Positions 13,101 to 24,426 are shown, counted from the stretch's first letter. The stretch: 64,000 bases of DNA from Pyrus communis (GCF_963583255.1 NC_084819.1:3479501-3543500); one strand, 5' to 3'. Notes: generated by a model not told the origin, from the sequence alone. Translations and numbers: made by a program.

Positions 13101-16100
13101 CCAATCCCAATCTGATGCTTCTTTGTTTGTCCTTCATGGTCCTCAGTTAGTCATTGTTCTTGTTTATGTGGATGATATCCTAGTCACTGGCCCCCATTCT
13201 CAACTCTGTCAACATTTTATCCAGCAACTTAGTAATCTGTTTCCAGTGAAAGATCTTGGTCCTTTACACTATTTCTTGGGATTGGAAGTTCACAGGTCTT
13301 CCAATGGCCTCTTTCTTCATCAGACTAAGTACTTACTTGATCTCCTCAAGAAAACAAATATGGAAGGTGCCAAACCTTGTTGCACTCCTCTCGGGTCTCA
13401 GAAGCTGGACCACAGTGGGCCTCTCTTATCCAATCCCACTGAATATCGTTTCATAGTTGGTGGACTACAATATCTCACTTGGACTCGACCGGATCTTGCA
13501 TTTGCTGTTAATCAGATATGTCAGTTTATGCATGCTCCAAGAGAACAACACCTTCAAGCAGCAAAAAGGGTTCTCAGATTTCTTAAAGGTTCTCTGTCTC
13601 ATGGGTTATGGTTTACTAAAGGTACCCTCTCCCTTTCAGCTTACTCTGATGTTGATTGGGCTGGCTGCACTTTTGACAGGCGGTCTACTAGTGGATATTG
13701 TGTTTTTCTTGGCTTTAATCTCATCAGCTGGAGTGCAAAGAAACAAAGCACTGTTGCTCGTTCCTCTACAGAAGCTGAATATCGTTCTTTAGCTCATACT
13801 GCAACAGAACTCACTTGGGTTTGCAAAATTCTCAAAGATCTTCATTTCCCTCTTCCTACTCTACCTACCCTATGGTGTGATAATATTTCTGCAATCTCTT
13901 TAGCCTCTAATCCTATTTTTCATGCTCGAACCAAGCATGTTGAGATTGACTATCACTATATCCGGGAGTTGGTTCTTGCAAATCTCATCAAAGTTCAATA
14001 TGTTTGTAGTGAAGACCAATTGGCTGATCTTCACACCAAATCTTTGTCCAAGAACAGGTTCTCTTTTCTCTGTTCCAAGCTTCCAATTGGAATCCTCACT
14101 GATTCCTCCTTTAGCTTGAGGGGGTGTAATAGGGCAAATGACAAGTCATCCAATGTAGTTACTGTTAAGTAGTATGATAAAGCTAAATGTAATCAGTTAT
14201 GTTAGTTACTGTAATTAGTTAAGATAGTTGAGGGTATTCTTGTAATTAGACTAAGGCAGCTAAGGCTATATATATTCACATCTGTGTAACTGATTATTCT
14301 ATTCAATACAATCAGAAAACTTACAGAGGAAGTTTTCTGTTTCTATACATGACTGTTGCATTTGCAATCCCAAAGATGAAACCGCTATGACACCACCGTA
14401 CCCACGTGAACCAAATCTAATGAAAATTCCCTGTTTGCTAATCGTGAAACTGAGACAACTCTTGTATCCCAAGCTACTGTTGTCACTCCAGACCTACCTT
14501 AAGAGGGAAGGAACACCCAATCCTTGAAATCTTGAACCTTTCACTCTACCAATTATTCTCCTGTCTATGTTTTCTTTTTTTCAGTTCCTGGAGCAAAACA
14601 GTGGCAAGAGCTGCTTTGAAACACATCACTGGGGTCTGATTTGAAACACATCCCTGCAAGAGATGGAGGACCCGAATTTATACCTATGTTTATCTTGTAT
14701 ATGCATTGTCTTTGTGGTGTTACATGGTTTTTACACAATTCAAAATCTTGTCTTAGGGCTTTCATCGAATAAGTTGATGGGTGTGAAAGTTCATTTTAGA
14801 TTGAACCTCCAGTTAAAGACTCTTCATCACTTTTACTTAATGCAAATTACACACACCATTAACAGATAATGTGAAATGTGTGTACAAAATTCATGGAAAA
14901 AGAACATAGCAATGCGTATAAGTAACTAATTAAATAAGACTCTTGGTTATCATATTAGACACCAAAACCCATGCCAGTCAATTGAGTTTAGAGAATGAAC
15001 TTCAATTGGAAACAAGAAATTGTATGGTACTTTAAACTGAAAATACAGATAAAAATATACCAATAAGCCTGCACAGAAACCGGTATATGCATAAAACTTG
15101 AATGGTCATACCTACAGTAGTCACCAATAGCACACCTTCCTTCAATTGTTTTGAGGCCATCTACAGGCAACGTCAATTAAGTTGATAGAATAAGCTTCAA
15201 TTCATAGAGGATGTTTTATCATCCTATTTAAAATGAAAATTATAAATCTCGTCATGTGCCTGCAAACAGTGAATTTTATAGAAATAACTACCTTTAAGCT
15301 GTGAAAAGAAAGGCTCCTGAACATGAAGCTCAAAGTCAACAGCCTTTAACATCTGGTGACAGGCAACAAGTTTTTCTTCACTAATTAATCAAGCTGCTCT
15401 TAAAACTGAAAACATCAATAAAAACAAGCAAAACCGAAAAGGCCAATTGTACTCTACATTAAATAATTCAGATCCCTTCTCTGATATCAGCTTCTGCCAT
15501 CCATTTTCTTCTTCTTTCAAGGAACTTTCCTGAACATCCGAGGCCACATTGTGACGTGTGCCAAGAAAGGTGCCAGAAATTATGGATTCGTGCAAAGCCA
15601 ATGCCAGACACTTGTATAAAGGATACGGTGGAATCCCTTGAAAACAATCTGCAAACAATTGCCATATTTGAACACAATACAATCAAGTAGACCCATGAAT
15701 ATAATTCAGATCAAAAGTCAACCTAGACATCATGCATTGCAAATATACGTTTATGGTTCTCCGCTTACATTTGCTAGTACCATGTTGCCAAATCATCATT
15801 ATGACTAGTTACAACAGTTTTGATTAGTTTGGATATCTGTCAAGATTAGTTAGTTAAAACTTAAATATGATTAGTCATCCGTCAATGTATAAATAGCCGA
15901 AGTTTATCGTAGTTGTAATTTAGTTCAGATCAATTGAATGAAATCAGTTCTTCATTTCTTCTTTGTGTTATGCTTCCTTAAGAAACCCTAGAATTTTCTT
16001 CTCTTCGATTCTTGCTGTGAGTAAAGCTAATTTTAAGGATTATGACGGATTTCATGGCTTCGATATCAGCATACATGTGTGTGTGTGTATACATATATAC

Positions 16101-16477
16101 ACACAGTTGTTAGTCATACACATACATATGCATGAATACACACACATTGGGCAAGTTCTCTGTTTGGTAGATAGGAAAAAATTTGAAAATTCAAAAATTC
16201 GAGAAAATAAACACATAAAATTTTGGCTAGAAATTGTTGGAAAGCAACGGAAACAAAAATAAAATAGAAAAGGATGAATTGATATACCTGTAGTATCGGA
16301 GAGGGAAGGGGGGAAGAGGTCGTCGTTTGGTTCGGGTTCGGGTTCGGGTTGGAGTAGTTGAGAGCAGAAGTCCTTGGGCAACCCTAGATCGAATTCTAGG
16401 GTTCCATTTACGAAAGATTGGAGAGTGAAGTTAAGGAGCTCTTCGAGAGTGTCTGCCAGGTTTACCCGTTCTGCCAT
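4183..16477 (-). CDS. ASCH-domain protein, putative RNA-binding (11 exons, 393 aa)
   Basis: Exons on the minus strand, 5' to 3': 16288-16477, 15458-15648, 15292-15352, 15112-15160, 7911-7965, 7747-7834, 6761-6879, 6442-6567, 5952-6045, 4455-4609, 4183-4236. Every junction is GT-AG and the frame closes at 1182 nt. The protein starts MAERVNLADTLEELL; a PEPEPEP tract encoded by GGTTCG repeats lies in exon 1. Residues about 128-246 form the ASCH domain, with the GxKxxExR signature as DGLKTIEGR (148-156). The family is known for nucleic-acid-binding PUA-like folds. The C-terminal half (TLTHGARALAKHAERS, HCCWLNVHIVQPHA, GYGARW) matches what I recall of the plant family represented by Arabidopsis At2g20410. 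The exact RNA target is not known to me. Intron 4 (7966-15111) is about 7.1 kb because of transposon insertions, yet all exons are intact, so the gene is probably functional. Confidence 0.92.
5225..5640. repeat. Possible degenerate inverted-repeat element in intron 9 of the ASCH gene
   Basis: The left side contains GGGACAGAGCTAGGATTTTT followed by GGGTGGGCTG. The right side near 5616 contains AGGCTGCAGCCCAAGGCC followed by TGCCCAC. These ends resemble one another in inverse orientation but weakly. In the middle ATATAATGAGAA and AAGACTCAAAC recur about 90 bases apart. It may be a decayed DNA-transposon derivative. No coding capacity. Confidence 0.3.
8790..9400 (-). mobile_element. Degenerate LINE (non-LTR retrotransposon) fragment, reverse transcriptase and zf-RVT
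   Basis: Read on the minus strand in shifting frames with stops, the segment gives recognisable pieces of a plant LINE. There is a PISLVSSLYK-like piece near 9340-9365, LAKVLPFRFREVLDN and SAFGES near 9235-9320, and VVAYEMAEEY near 9190. Towards 8790-8970 come WKAKVQFLL and IDHLFVHC, the latter matching the HLFxxC core of the zf-RVT domain. A large part of the palm region is missing between these blocks. The copia element at 9409 was inserted at its upstream side. Bases just past the copia, from 14353, still give a NAT-VMHSITKNWTP-like read that could be the next upstream LINE piece. It lies in sense inside intron 4 of the ASCH gene. Confidence 0.6.
9404..9408 (+). other. Target-site duplication CATGA, left copy
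   Basis: CATGA directly precedes the left LTR (9409) and recurs at 14348-14352 directly after the right LTR. A 5-bp direct repeat is the duplication length expected of an LTR-retrotransposon integrase. Removing the element and one CATGA restores a continuous pre-insertion sequence. Confidence 0.85.
9409..9629 (+). repeat. Left LTR of the copia element (221 bp)
   Basis: The LTR begins TAATAGGGCAAATG and ends TTTCTATA, so its termini are TA...TA instead of the usual TG...CA. The boundaries are fixed by the CATGA duplication outside and the TGGTATCA primer-binding site inside. A TATATATA box-like stretch lies near 9549-9556, and an AATACA-type poly(A) region follows. It is identical to the right LTR. 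Confidence 0.93.
9630..9641 (+). other. Primer-binding site for minus-strand synthesis (initiator Met tRNA type)
   Basis: TGGTATCACGCC starts immediately after the left LTR. The first eight bases match the complement of the plant initiator methionine tRNA 3' end, the usual primer of copia elements. The next bases diverge from the usual GAGC. Confidence 0.8.
12305..12352 (+). repeat. (CCACCT)n microsatellite within copia pol
   Basis: Perfect hexamer repeats of CCACCT encode an uninterrupted proline run of about fifteen residues in the linker between integrase and reverse transcriptase. The linker is unstructured in these elements, so length variation is probably tolerated. Confidence 0.9.
14116..14126 (+). 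other. Polypurine tract (plus-strand primer) of the copia element
   Basis: TTGAGGGGGTG lies directly before the right LTR, with the G-rich purine run typical of copia plus-strand priming. The pol frame reads through it, ending 46 bases into the LTR. Confidence 0.85.
14127..14347 (+). repeat. Right LTR of the copia element (221 bp)
   Basis: Same length and, by eye, same sequence as the left LTR, again with TA...TA termini. It is followed at once by the CATGA duplication at 14348-14352, which leads back into intron 4 of the ASCH gene. Confidence 0.93.
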
Positions 16478-17038
16478 TTTCTTGCTCAGCTTTCGGATTC
16501 TTCTCCCAGTTTTCTTCCTAGCGCCTTTTCTTCCCCCTTTTACCAGCCAAATAAATCAAAGACACGTGGTTGGCGCCAAACTACTATTTTGGTTTTAACC
16601 TCTTGCACACTCTGATTATCGTTACGTGTTTTCGTTTGATTTATTATATTCGACGGTCAAAAAATAATAATAATAATGTGTATGAGAAGTTAAAATATGT
16701 GTAAAAATTATCTCCTTTTATTTATGAGTTCATTAGGAAAACTACCTCAGTTCTAAGAGTGATTTTAAATTGATCTGAACATGCATTTTAAAAATTTGAC
16801 ATTAATTAGGTCATCAACGTGAATGAATAAATAAACTAAACAAAGTCTTTCTAACCGACAGAAGCAGTCGTTGTAACGGATGTATGATATTGAAATAAAA
16901 GAATAAGTAATATATAATATTGAAATGTTTTTAAAATATTGTATGAGGTTGCAATTGAACACAAACCTAAAGGTGAAAATATATTTTACCCTTAAATATT
17001 TGAAATTCAAATTTATGTAACTGATGCATTAGTTATAA

Positions 17039-17872
17039 GACCAACTCCAACTCTTGGAGTAAGTCTCAAATTTTCCCTTATATTCCCCCATTTCATCCCG
17101 ACGCTTGTGCTAGAATGGGGTTAAGTGTTGGAACTAAAAGAAAAAAAAAACCCAAATTCCGGCCAAAATTTAGGCCAAACTCAGTGATGGAGCCCACATA
17201 TGAAAGTGAAAAATAACAATTGAAACACCCATGCCAGGCAAGGACACGCGCCTGCGCCAAGCCCAGCAGGTCTGCCGGCATCACCCATGTGGGCTTGTCG
17301 CCCACTAGTCCCATGCAATAATGAGCCTAACGGCTCTATTTCTGATTGGGCGGTCAATTTTAAATGGGCCGTTGGTTGATCCAACGGTCCACGTTCAAAC
17401 TTTTTTTTTTTAGTTTTATATTTATATATGTATTGAATCTAACGACTAAGATCGAATATAATCAAATCTAACTGTAAAAAAAATAATAATAATCTAACTG
17501 TCCAAATTTAAATCCAACGGCTAAAATAATTAAAAAAATTATTTAACTCAAAATTCACCCAAAAATCTATATATCTCTATCCTATGTTTCATATTCTTCC
17601 ATAGTGTTTTATGTGTCAATTTAGTGATTTTTCAATATTTATCGGAATTTAAATATTTTTAGGTTAAAATGTTCATAAAATTAATTTAGGATAGTCTACA
17701 TAATTTTTTTTTAAGTTAATTAAAAAAATAGCTTAAATTCATTCTTTAATAATATGGGGTTAAAATTTTAGGTCAGAAAGGTTGAAGCAAAAAAGTTGTT
17801 TTTGTATCAAAATCTAAATTTTCTGAGCTAAAAATTTTAGGTTTCAACCTAATGATTGGAGATGTTCCAAGA
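17039..17872. mobile_element. Non-coding DNA element of about 830 bp with GACCAACTCC/GGAGATG ends
   Basis: The left end reads GACCAACTCCAACTC and the right end, on the other strand, reads GGAACATCTCCAATC, an imperfect inverted repeat. The right third (from 17635) is shared with 2816-3058, and the right terminus with the fragment at window position 276. There is no transposase frame. It is most likely a non-autonomous DNA transposon family with at least three copies in this window. Confidence 0.55.
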
Positions 17873-18289
17873 AATTCAAATATTTTCTATCTTTTACCAC
17901 AAACATGATTGGACTCACTTCAAAAGTAGTCTATGATTTTGAACCTCGATCTAAAAATCCGATTTAGCTTTTAAGTGCACTCTCAAGTCTCAACTAGTAT
18001 AACTTCAAGTCCCCACAAGCAATACTTTCACACACAAAGAAAATAATAACGTATAAAGTTGACTAGAATGAAGTAAATATCTCTTGCACTACAAGTTTCC
18101 ATACTTTGGAGGCAAGTTAACAACTACACGCTAGTCCAGAGCCGTAGATTACAAGCTCAACTCCAAGTTTTGGGGTCCATCTGTGGTTTTATGCATATAG
18201 CTGTTGAACGTATGTGTGTTAGATGGTTAATGAATGAAATAATTGTGAACCACTGTTTTGTGTACCAAATTACATTCGAATAAATTTAA

Positions 18290-18520
18290 GGTTCCATTAT
18301 AAAATCAATGACAACATAGAAAGTTACCCAATTTACTTATAAGCTAACATGAAGCACGTGGTCGTTGGACTTCATATGTGGGACAACCTGCTTTGATACC
18401 ATGAAAAAAGTTGAGGTTCCACCATACGACCAATTGGCAATATGCAGAGTAATCCAGCTTACTTATAAGCCTATGCAAGTCTCTCATCCCATCAATGTAA
18501 GATTTACTTTCAACAGTATT
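18290..18520. repeat. Two diverged tandem units of about 120 bp
   Basis: The blocks GGTTCCATTATAAAATCAATG and later TTTACTTATAAGCTAACATGAAGC recur about 123 bases downstream as GGTTCCACCATACGACCAATTG and CTTACTTATAAGCCTATGCAAG. Such units often come from LTR or TRIM-like elements, but no boundary is visible. Confidence 0.4.
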
Positions 18521-18670
18521 CCCTCATTCAAATATTCTCTCTTGTTTTTTTCCATTTATATCAGCGTATGTACATGTACAATTTTGTATCTCTATAGTCT
18601 ATGTATAAGAACTCCGATGGAACTCGCTTGCGCTTATCATTCCATATATCTGAGAATTGGTTGCTATATT

Positions 18671-21600
18671 CTATGCTAAGCTAGGATTTGGGTTGTCCTT
18701 AACGGCAGTAGCGGCGCCCAACTCCATCACATTTTCTGTTGCAGACACAGAACCATCTGCAGAATGGTGGTTTCGTTCATGATTGGCTTGTATTATCCAT
18801 AACAGAACCAACAACACCATTAGTGTTGCAAGAAAGGCCATTGCTGCCCAAACCATCTTAGCGTATCGCTTCAACGGTTTGCAGTGTTTGACAAGGATTT
18901 CAGAAAATGCATCCTTCACTGTCTGACATTCTACTAGGCTTTCCATTCCTGGGTATGAATTTAGTATACCTTGTATTGAACTTGTGTAGAGTTCCACCAG
19001 TTTGTAAGCGCTGTCCGATATAACTGTTCCATTCTCGCAGGTTCCACTGTTGGCGTCTGAACAAGTAGCTACTCTCAAGACCTTCGGAAATTAAATACAG
19101 ATGATCGAGGGTTAGACAGTGATAAGTACCCAACATGTTAAAGCATAAGAGCCTTGGTCAAATTCATAAAACTTGTATTGAGCATACCTCTGGGATGTCT
19201 CCTATTGGAACGGAATTATTTGGACATTTTTGTGGTTGGTATTTGTATTCTGGTGGTTCTGAGAAGGGATTGCAGACATATTCTATATTCTGAGATGATG
19301 TTTCCTGTAGAGATGATATGTTTGCATTTACCTGGAGATTTACCAAAGGTATAAAATTTCAGATTTGCAAGCATTTTTATGTTGAATGCAGTCGACAAAT
19401 TAATTTAGATTGCTAAACCAAAAGACATTAATCACTCTGCTAAACCGAAAAACATTAATCTCTCTTACCTCATTAACAAGTCTATAGATCCCGGCACCAA
19501 CATCATTTAGAAGCGATTTTGCTGAGACCAATTCATCGCAGGGGAGGATTGAGCTCAAGCTGTTGTTGTTCGGATTTTGTTGGAAACTTTCGAGAGCTGT
19601 GCATGTATCGTTTGAGAACCTGAAATCGAACAAACGGTTTTCAATTAACATTCCTAAACCTTTTGTTGTATATTGTTTCTTGTGTTTTCATTTACGGAGT
19701 CCTATCAAATGTTCTTTAAGAATATACATGTATAGAACACTTAAGGAAAGGAAAAGAGCTACACATACTCTGCCAAGAAGAAATACAGCCCAAAAAATAC
19801 CCAGAAAAGAGTAGTTAACAACCAGCATAGTATAATGAGCCTGCAGTAGACAGAGAAAAAACAGTGTGTTAGGATTTATATCGTTCTAAATTGTTTCATA
19901 ACTAATTTAGTACCTGTACAAATCAATTTAGTAAATTTTTTACACTTACAGTTGAACTAGCCGTCGTAACTTCAAAACTCCAGACACTGCAACAGGGAGA
20001 ATTACAGCTTCAGCAATAATTACAGTTGAAATGATATACAGGAATTCCGGCAGTTTTAATAGCGACTACTGGACATATCCGATTCTTAAAAGGCTTATAT
20101 TGCCTTGATCGTCTTCATGGAATCGACCTAATGTGTGGTCCTGATTCACAGTCTAACAATAAAAAATTTACGAAGAACTAGTAAAGCAGATGATAAAATG
20201 AATCTTGCAAACAACTCAAATACCCACCTGACAGAGCAATCACTGCAACCAGGCCCAAGGAAATAGGCACTGTTGTTACAATATACCTGCAGGCGCAAAT
20301 ATATCACATTATTATTAACATCCAATGAAGGGAGTCAATTGTTACTTGAGACTTGGGAGGGAACTGAAAGTAGAAAGACTTACACTATCTTGAGACCCTT
20401 GTCAATCAAACGCCGGTTCTTCCTAGCCTGCCTTTCTATATCTGCAGCTGCAGTATCAAGCTTTTGGGATGTGGAGGTGAGGAAGCTCGAAACCTCAGTG
20501 TTTCCAGTTGAATCAAAGTTGTTGCTCATTTCTTTCATGGCTCCTGTTGTGTTGTACACGGTACCTGATGCTTCATTTGCAGTAGTTATGATAATGTCCA
20601 CCACTGATTTTGCTTGTGAATGAAATCTCGCGTTGCCCCCTAAAACTAATCCGAATGCAACTCTGCACGCATGGATGATAAAGGAACTAGTATCATGAAA
20701 TTATATATTTGGAAGTCATTGGAGAAACTTGTTTCCATTTAGAAAAATACAGAATTTGTGTGCAAAATTAGATTTACGTGTTTTAAATTCGGTGCTAGAG
20801 TTGGACTGACTACTTACATTGCAAAGATGGTGAAGAATATGGCGAGGAAAATGTGCCATTGCCAGAGGTAACACTGCTTATGACAAAGTAATCTTTTCTT
20901 TAGCTTTCCACTCTTCCTATTTTTACAACAAAGTTTGGTTGCTAATAGGAAGCATCCATATAAAATTCCACACAAAAGCCACAGCATCCCAAGTGCATAT
21001 CCATGAATTCCAGTAAATATCGTTGACTGCATAAACACCATCAAAGTTAGTTACTTTTGGATCAAATTTGAATTCGAAGCAATGGATGTGTATGCGAGCG
21101 CAGGCGAAGAGAGTGAGAGAGAGGGAGGAAGAGGAAGGGCTTACACTCCAGTAGTGCTTGTTGGTAATGTTGTATCCTCCTCTATATTTTTTCAAATCAT
21201 CTAAAGGATCCACCCTTACAGTATCATCTGACTGTGTCAAGGGCTCTGAATCATTGTTTGCCTGAAGCAAATTGCTCCCTGGAAACGAGAATTTAGGTAG
21301 TTAGAATTGAATCCCATTCCACTCCCTCAGTAATCATGTTTGGGAATTAATGCACTACTTAAGCAATACTAATCTATCTATGCTTCTATCCATATTAAGA
21401 ATCTGTGATTTTCTCGACATTTTTCATCCTCAATATTGCAGTGGTGGAAAGTAATCATGCTTATATACTCTAGTGTAGGTTCGATCCACACCGGTCTTCC
21501 TCTCTCTTAATATTAATAATTTAACTCACTAACATAATTATTTTAGAAAAATAAAAAGAATCTATGGTTTTTTTTTTTCATGACTTAAATTTTTTACTGT

Positions 21601-22072
21601 GTTTGACTTGCTTTTTCTTTATTTAAATTTTTTTGAAACTTTGAATTGGAGAGCATTTAGAAGTGTTTCCAAGATTGGAATCATAATAGGAATACCTTTT
21701 GGAATTTTTTTTTCGAACATAGTATTTCGGGTGTAATGACAAAAGCTCTTAATTAACCAGCTAAAAGATAAAAATAAATAAAAAAGACGTGTGTTTCCAT
21801 GGCAGGCCGTGTTACCAGCAACAGTGTATACAAACACTTAAGTGCTTTTATCTTACGTGACAAATGGGGAAGAAATAATGACGCATAAATTGTACAGCAC
21901 CAAGATGCAGGAAAGTTCACTACGGGTATATGCCATGCAACTCACCTGGTACTTGTGGTGGGGGTGCAAAGTTGGTCGACCCAGTAGACTGTCCTTGTAT
22001 TTCTGTGATCATCCTCAAGGATAAAATCAGCATCATGGAAACAACTAACGATGTGCTATATGTGGAAGCCAT
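18671..22072 (-). CDS. Plant multi-pass membrane protein, function unknown (10 exons, 540 aa)
   Basis: Minus-strand exons: 21946-22072, 21145-21278, 20818-21026, 20384-20662, 20228-20286, 19950-19986, 19769-19840, 19469-19619, 19188-19331, 18671-19081. All introns are GT-AG and the frame closes at 1623 nt. An N-terminal signal peptide (residues 1 to about 27) is followed by a Pro-rich stretch and a conserved DPLDDLKKYRGGYNITNKHYW block. Membrane segments lie near residues 92-114, 143-166, 252-275, 284-306 and 480-501. Between segments 4 and 5 is a roughly 170-residue, Cys-rich, probably extracytoplasmic domain. The layout matches the plant family I recall as represented by Arabidopsis At2g12400 and At2g25270. 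Its biochemical role is unknown to me, and the five-segment layout recalls tweety-type proteins only loosely. Exon 6 is only 37 bases. No damage is seen. Confidence 0.92.
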
Positions 22073-22594
22073 CTGTAACCTTAACCTGCCCAAGTAAGTA
22101 ATAGATCGATGCTCTGATTAGCAAGATGATCACAATTCTTTTGCAGAGAGAGGGAGAGGGAGAGAGAAAGGAATGACAATTTGAATGATTTTCATGCTTT
22201 AGTATTGGATTAGTTGTGGTTAATTTATATTAGGTGGTGTCATTCACATATCCGTTTTACCTTTAAAAAAAAAAAAAAAAAAGGAAAAGAAGAGAGTGCG
22301 TGGATAGCATCACACTTTATATTTGAGCAAAAGAGTTGCAAAAGGAAACTAAATTCTCAAAAGAAGCATGTATTTTGGGATTTGCATGAATTTAATACTA
22401 ATTACATTTCCGTCTTCTACAAAATAGACTAATAATGTATCCATTCAAATTAGTTTTTATCAGATTTTTTATTAATTTTGTGTTGGATTTGTTTAACCAC
22501 TACAATATGCTGATGCATGTATATACACGTTTACGTACTTAGAATGTATATGCAATTTCTTCTTCACAAAATAAAGAACAATATTAATTAATGG

Positions 22595-22706
22595 AATTGT
22601 TATTGGCACTCTAAATTTCTCATTCTACACCCCAAATTTTCTATATTTAAAAAAAAAAAACATTTGTAGAGAGTGTAAAATAAAATTTTTAAAGTACCGA
22701 TAACAC
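22595..22706. mobile_element. Small MITE (about 110 bp) with GTTATTGGCACTCTAAA ends
   Basis: The left end GTTATTGGCACTCTAAATTT is mirrored on the opposite strand by GTTATCGGTACTTTAAAAATTT. A central A run separates the arms. It is short, non-coding and AT-rich, as expected for a miniature inverted-repeat element. Confidence 0.55.
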
Positions 22707-23743
22707 TTCTCTTAATTAATTTAGGCAGCAAAATTTTGATCAAGAATGCCTCGTAGGGGCGCACGGCCCACTAGGAATGGGTAGCAAACAAAAAAAAAAA
22801 TTGATCAAGAATATAGGAAATAGGTAAAGTGCGTATTAGTTAACAAATTACTTTGTAACGAAGAAAAGAGATGGTGTTTTACTGCAGAAGCAGAAAACAA
22901 TATTGTCTATATATATATATACTCTGGTGCTGGTTCAATTGCCACCAATATCTCTCCTTTAACAATTAACTATTTAACTCGTTAATGCTATCGTTAGTAA
23001 GAAAACAAAAAGAAAAAAAAAACGATGAAGTTCAATGAATTGTTTGTAAAAAAACGAAAGATATGTTGAAGTTCAATGAACGGCAGGAAATTTAGGGAAG
23101 AAAAAAAAGTTAACAATATTTCCCGGAAAAGAGGTCGGTGTGGATTAATTTACGAAAACAAAACCATTAACGTGCGGTAGAAATAAAGGAAAACTCGTTT
23201 TAATTTAATTCCACGAAGTTACCTGAAATTTAGAGATGAAAAATGGCAGGTTTCTCAACGTTGAATGAATACAGATCAGTTGCTTCCAATTCTTCTTCAA
23301 TGGCTTCTTCTTTGCAAAGGCTTCGTCTTCGCAAATTGATCACTAATTGCCTTAAATAACTCAACCAAATGACTAAATAACTTCAAATCTCTCTCTCTCT
23401 CTCTTCGAAGTGATCGATCAGCCATCTGTCTCTTTCAAAAACATCAGATATTATTTGATGAATTTGTGAACGTGTAGTTATCTAGAAACTGAGACTCTTC
23501 AAATGCTTGCATGTCTTGGCGTCCTTCTCTCCGTCAGAGTGTTAAGGGACAAAACAAAGTCACGACCCTCAACTGAATAATCTTTTTCTTAATTTTCAAA
23601 CTCGCAGAAGAAAAGGCTGCTGCTCCAGAGCCTCCTGATTAAATTGGTAATTAAATAAGAGAGAGATGGAGAATACATGAAGGCTAACGAAACCGTGTCA
23701 AACACTATATACTTGTTTCGTCTGCAGATGTCATCATATTGCT

Positions 23744-23775
<32 letters not shown>

Positions 23776-23849
23776 TGGTTTTTCCAGCTTAACCCATTTC
23801 TGACGTTCAACTACTTCATAACTAGGTTCATACATAAAAGTGTATGTAC

Positions 23850-23898
<49 letters not shown>
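23744..23898. repeat. Compound microsatellite: (GA)n, then (CATA)n/(AT)n
   Basis: A perfect GA run occupies 23744-23768. After about 75 bases, TACA/CATA repeats pass into an uninterrupted AT run at about 23862-23898. Open frames across this stretch are repeat artefacts. Confidence 0.9.
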
Positions 23899-23899
<1 letters not shown>

Positions 23900-24426
23900 G
23901 TGTGATAGGTATCACTATCTCCCACATTTGATGGAGTTGGAAATTAAATACTTATGCTTCCCTACCAGAACCTCTTTCTCTCTCTCTCTCCTTGAGTCAA
24001 AAAACAACAAATATTAGTCTGGTCAAGTTAAACGACTTTCAGGTAATGGAGTCGATCCATCGAGGGCAAATACGTCAGCTAACTGTTCATCACATATGCT
24101 TTGATTCATTTTCCTTTATTTTTTCTAGTAAGGTGGGTGCGTAGAAAGGAAATCTAAATACGGTCAAAGCTCTAGAACGCAACTTCACGTATTCAAAAAC
24201 AAAACCCCTTAAGCAAAATAAAGGTGGCTTCAAGCCTAAAGTTACCAAAACCAGAGACCTCTCTCTCTCTCTCTCTTACTTTTTTTTTTAACGACATAAA
24301 TAAATTACAACGAAGATGCTCGTCAAATTTTAAAATCATACATGTCAAAATTTAACCTATGAATAACTAAACTAGAAAAGTTATTAAACTGGATACAAAA
24401 TTAAGAATAATTAGATTTTTTTTAAA

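Larger units (their letters stand above)
9763..14172 (+). pseudogene. Broken copia gag-pol polyprotein gene
   Basis: Reading starts at ATG 9763. The gag frame meets a TAA at 10249-10251, after which in-frame homology continues (SISDYLQQIKEIADSLQA). An apparent one-base insertion in a T run near 10342 shifts to the frame running to 13018, and a net one-base loss near 12950 shifts back to the frame ending at 14172 inside the right LTR. Motifs in order: zinc knuckle CQICGSTSHEALDC; protease WLIDSGATSH; integrase HHCC region and the DDE residues in HCDLWGP, RSDSGGEF and PEQNGCAER; a proline run from CCACCT repeats at about 12306-12352; reverse transcriptase KARLVANGF and YVDDI; RNase H with YSDVDWAG and SSTEAEYR. 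All catalytic residues survive, so the breaks look recent. It cannot make a full polyprotein by normal translation. Confidence 0.92.
9409..14347 (+). mobile_element. Ty1-copia LTR retrotransposon, 4939 bp, recent but coding-defective
   Basis: The element has two 221-bp LTRs that I find identical base for base (9409-9629 and 14127-14347), a CATGA target duplication, a primer-binding site right after the left LTR and a polypurine tract right before the right LTR. Internal order is gag zinc knuckle, protease, integrase, reverse transcriptase, RNase H. Integrase before reverse transcriptase defines Ty1-copia. It lies antisense to its host gene, in intron 4 of the ASCH gene, and splits an older LINE remnant. 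Identical LTRs indicate recent insertion, but gag-pol carries a nonsense codon and two frameshifts. Confidence 0.96.
16478..18670. other. Intergenic region between the ASCH gene and the membrane-protein gene
   Basis: The first few hundred bases past 16477 form the upstream (promoter) side of the minus-strand ASCH gene; no certain TATA box was chosen. 17039-17872 is a dispersed element, and 18290-18520 holds two diverged tandem units. The rest is AT-rich and without coding sequence. The last part lies downstream of the membrane-protein stop codon at 18671. Confidence 0.6.
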
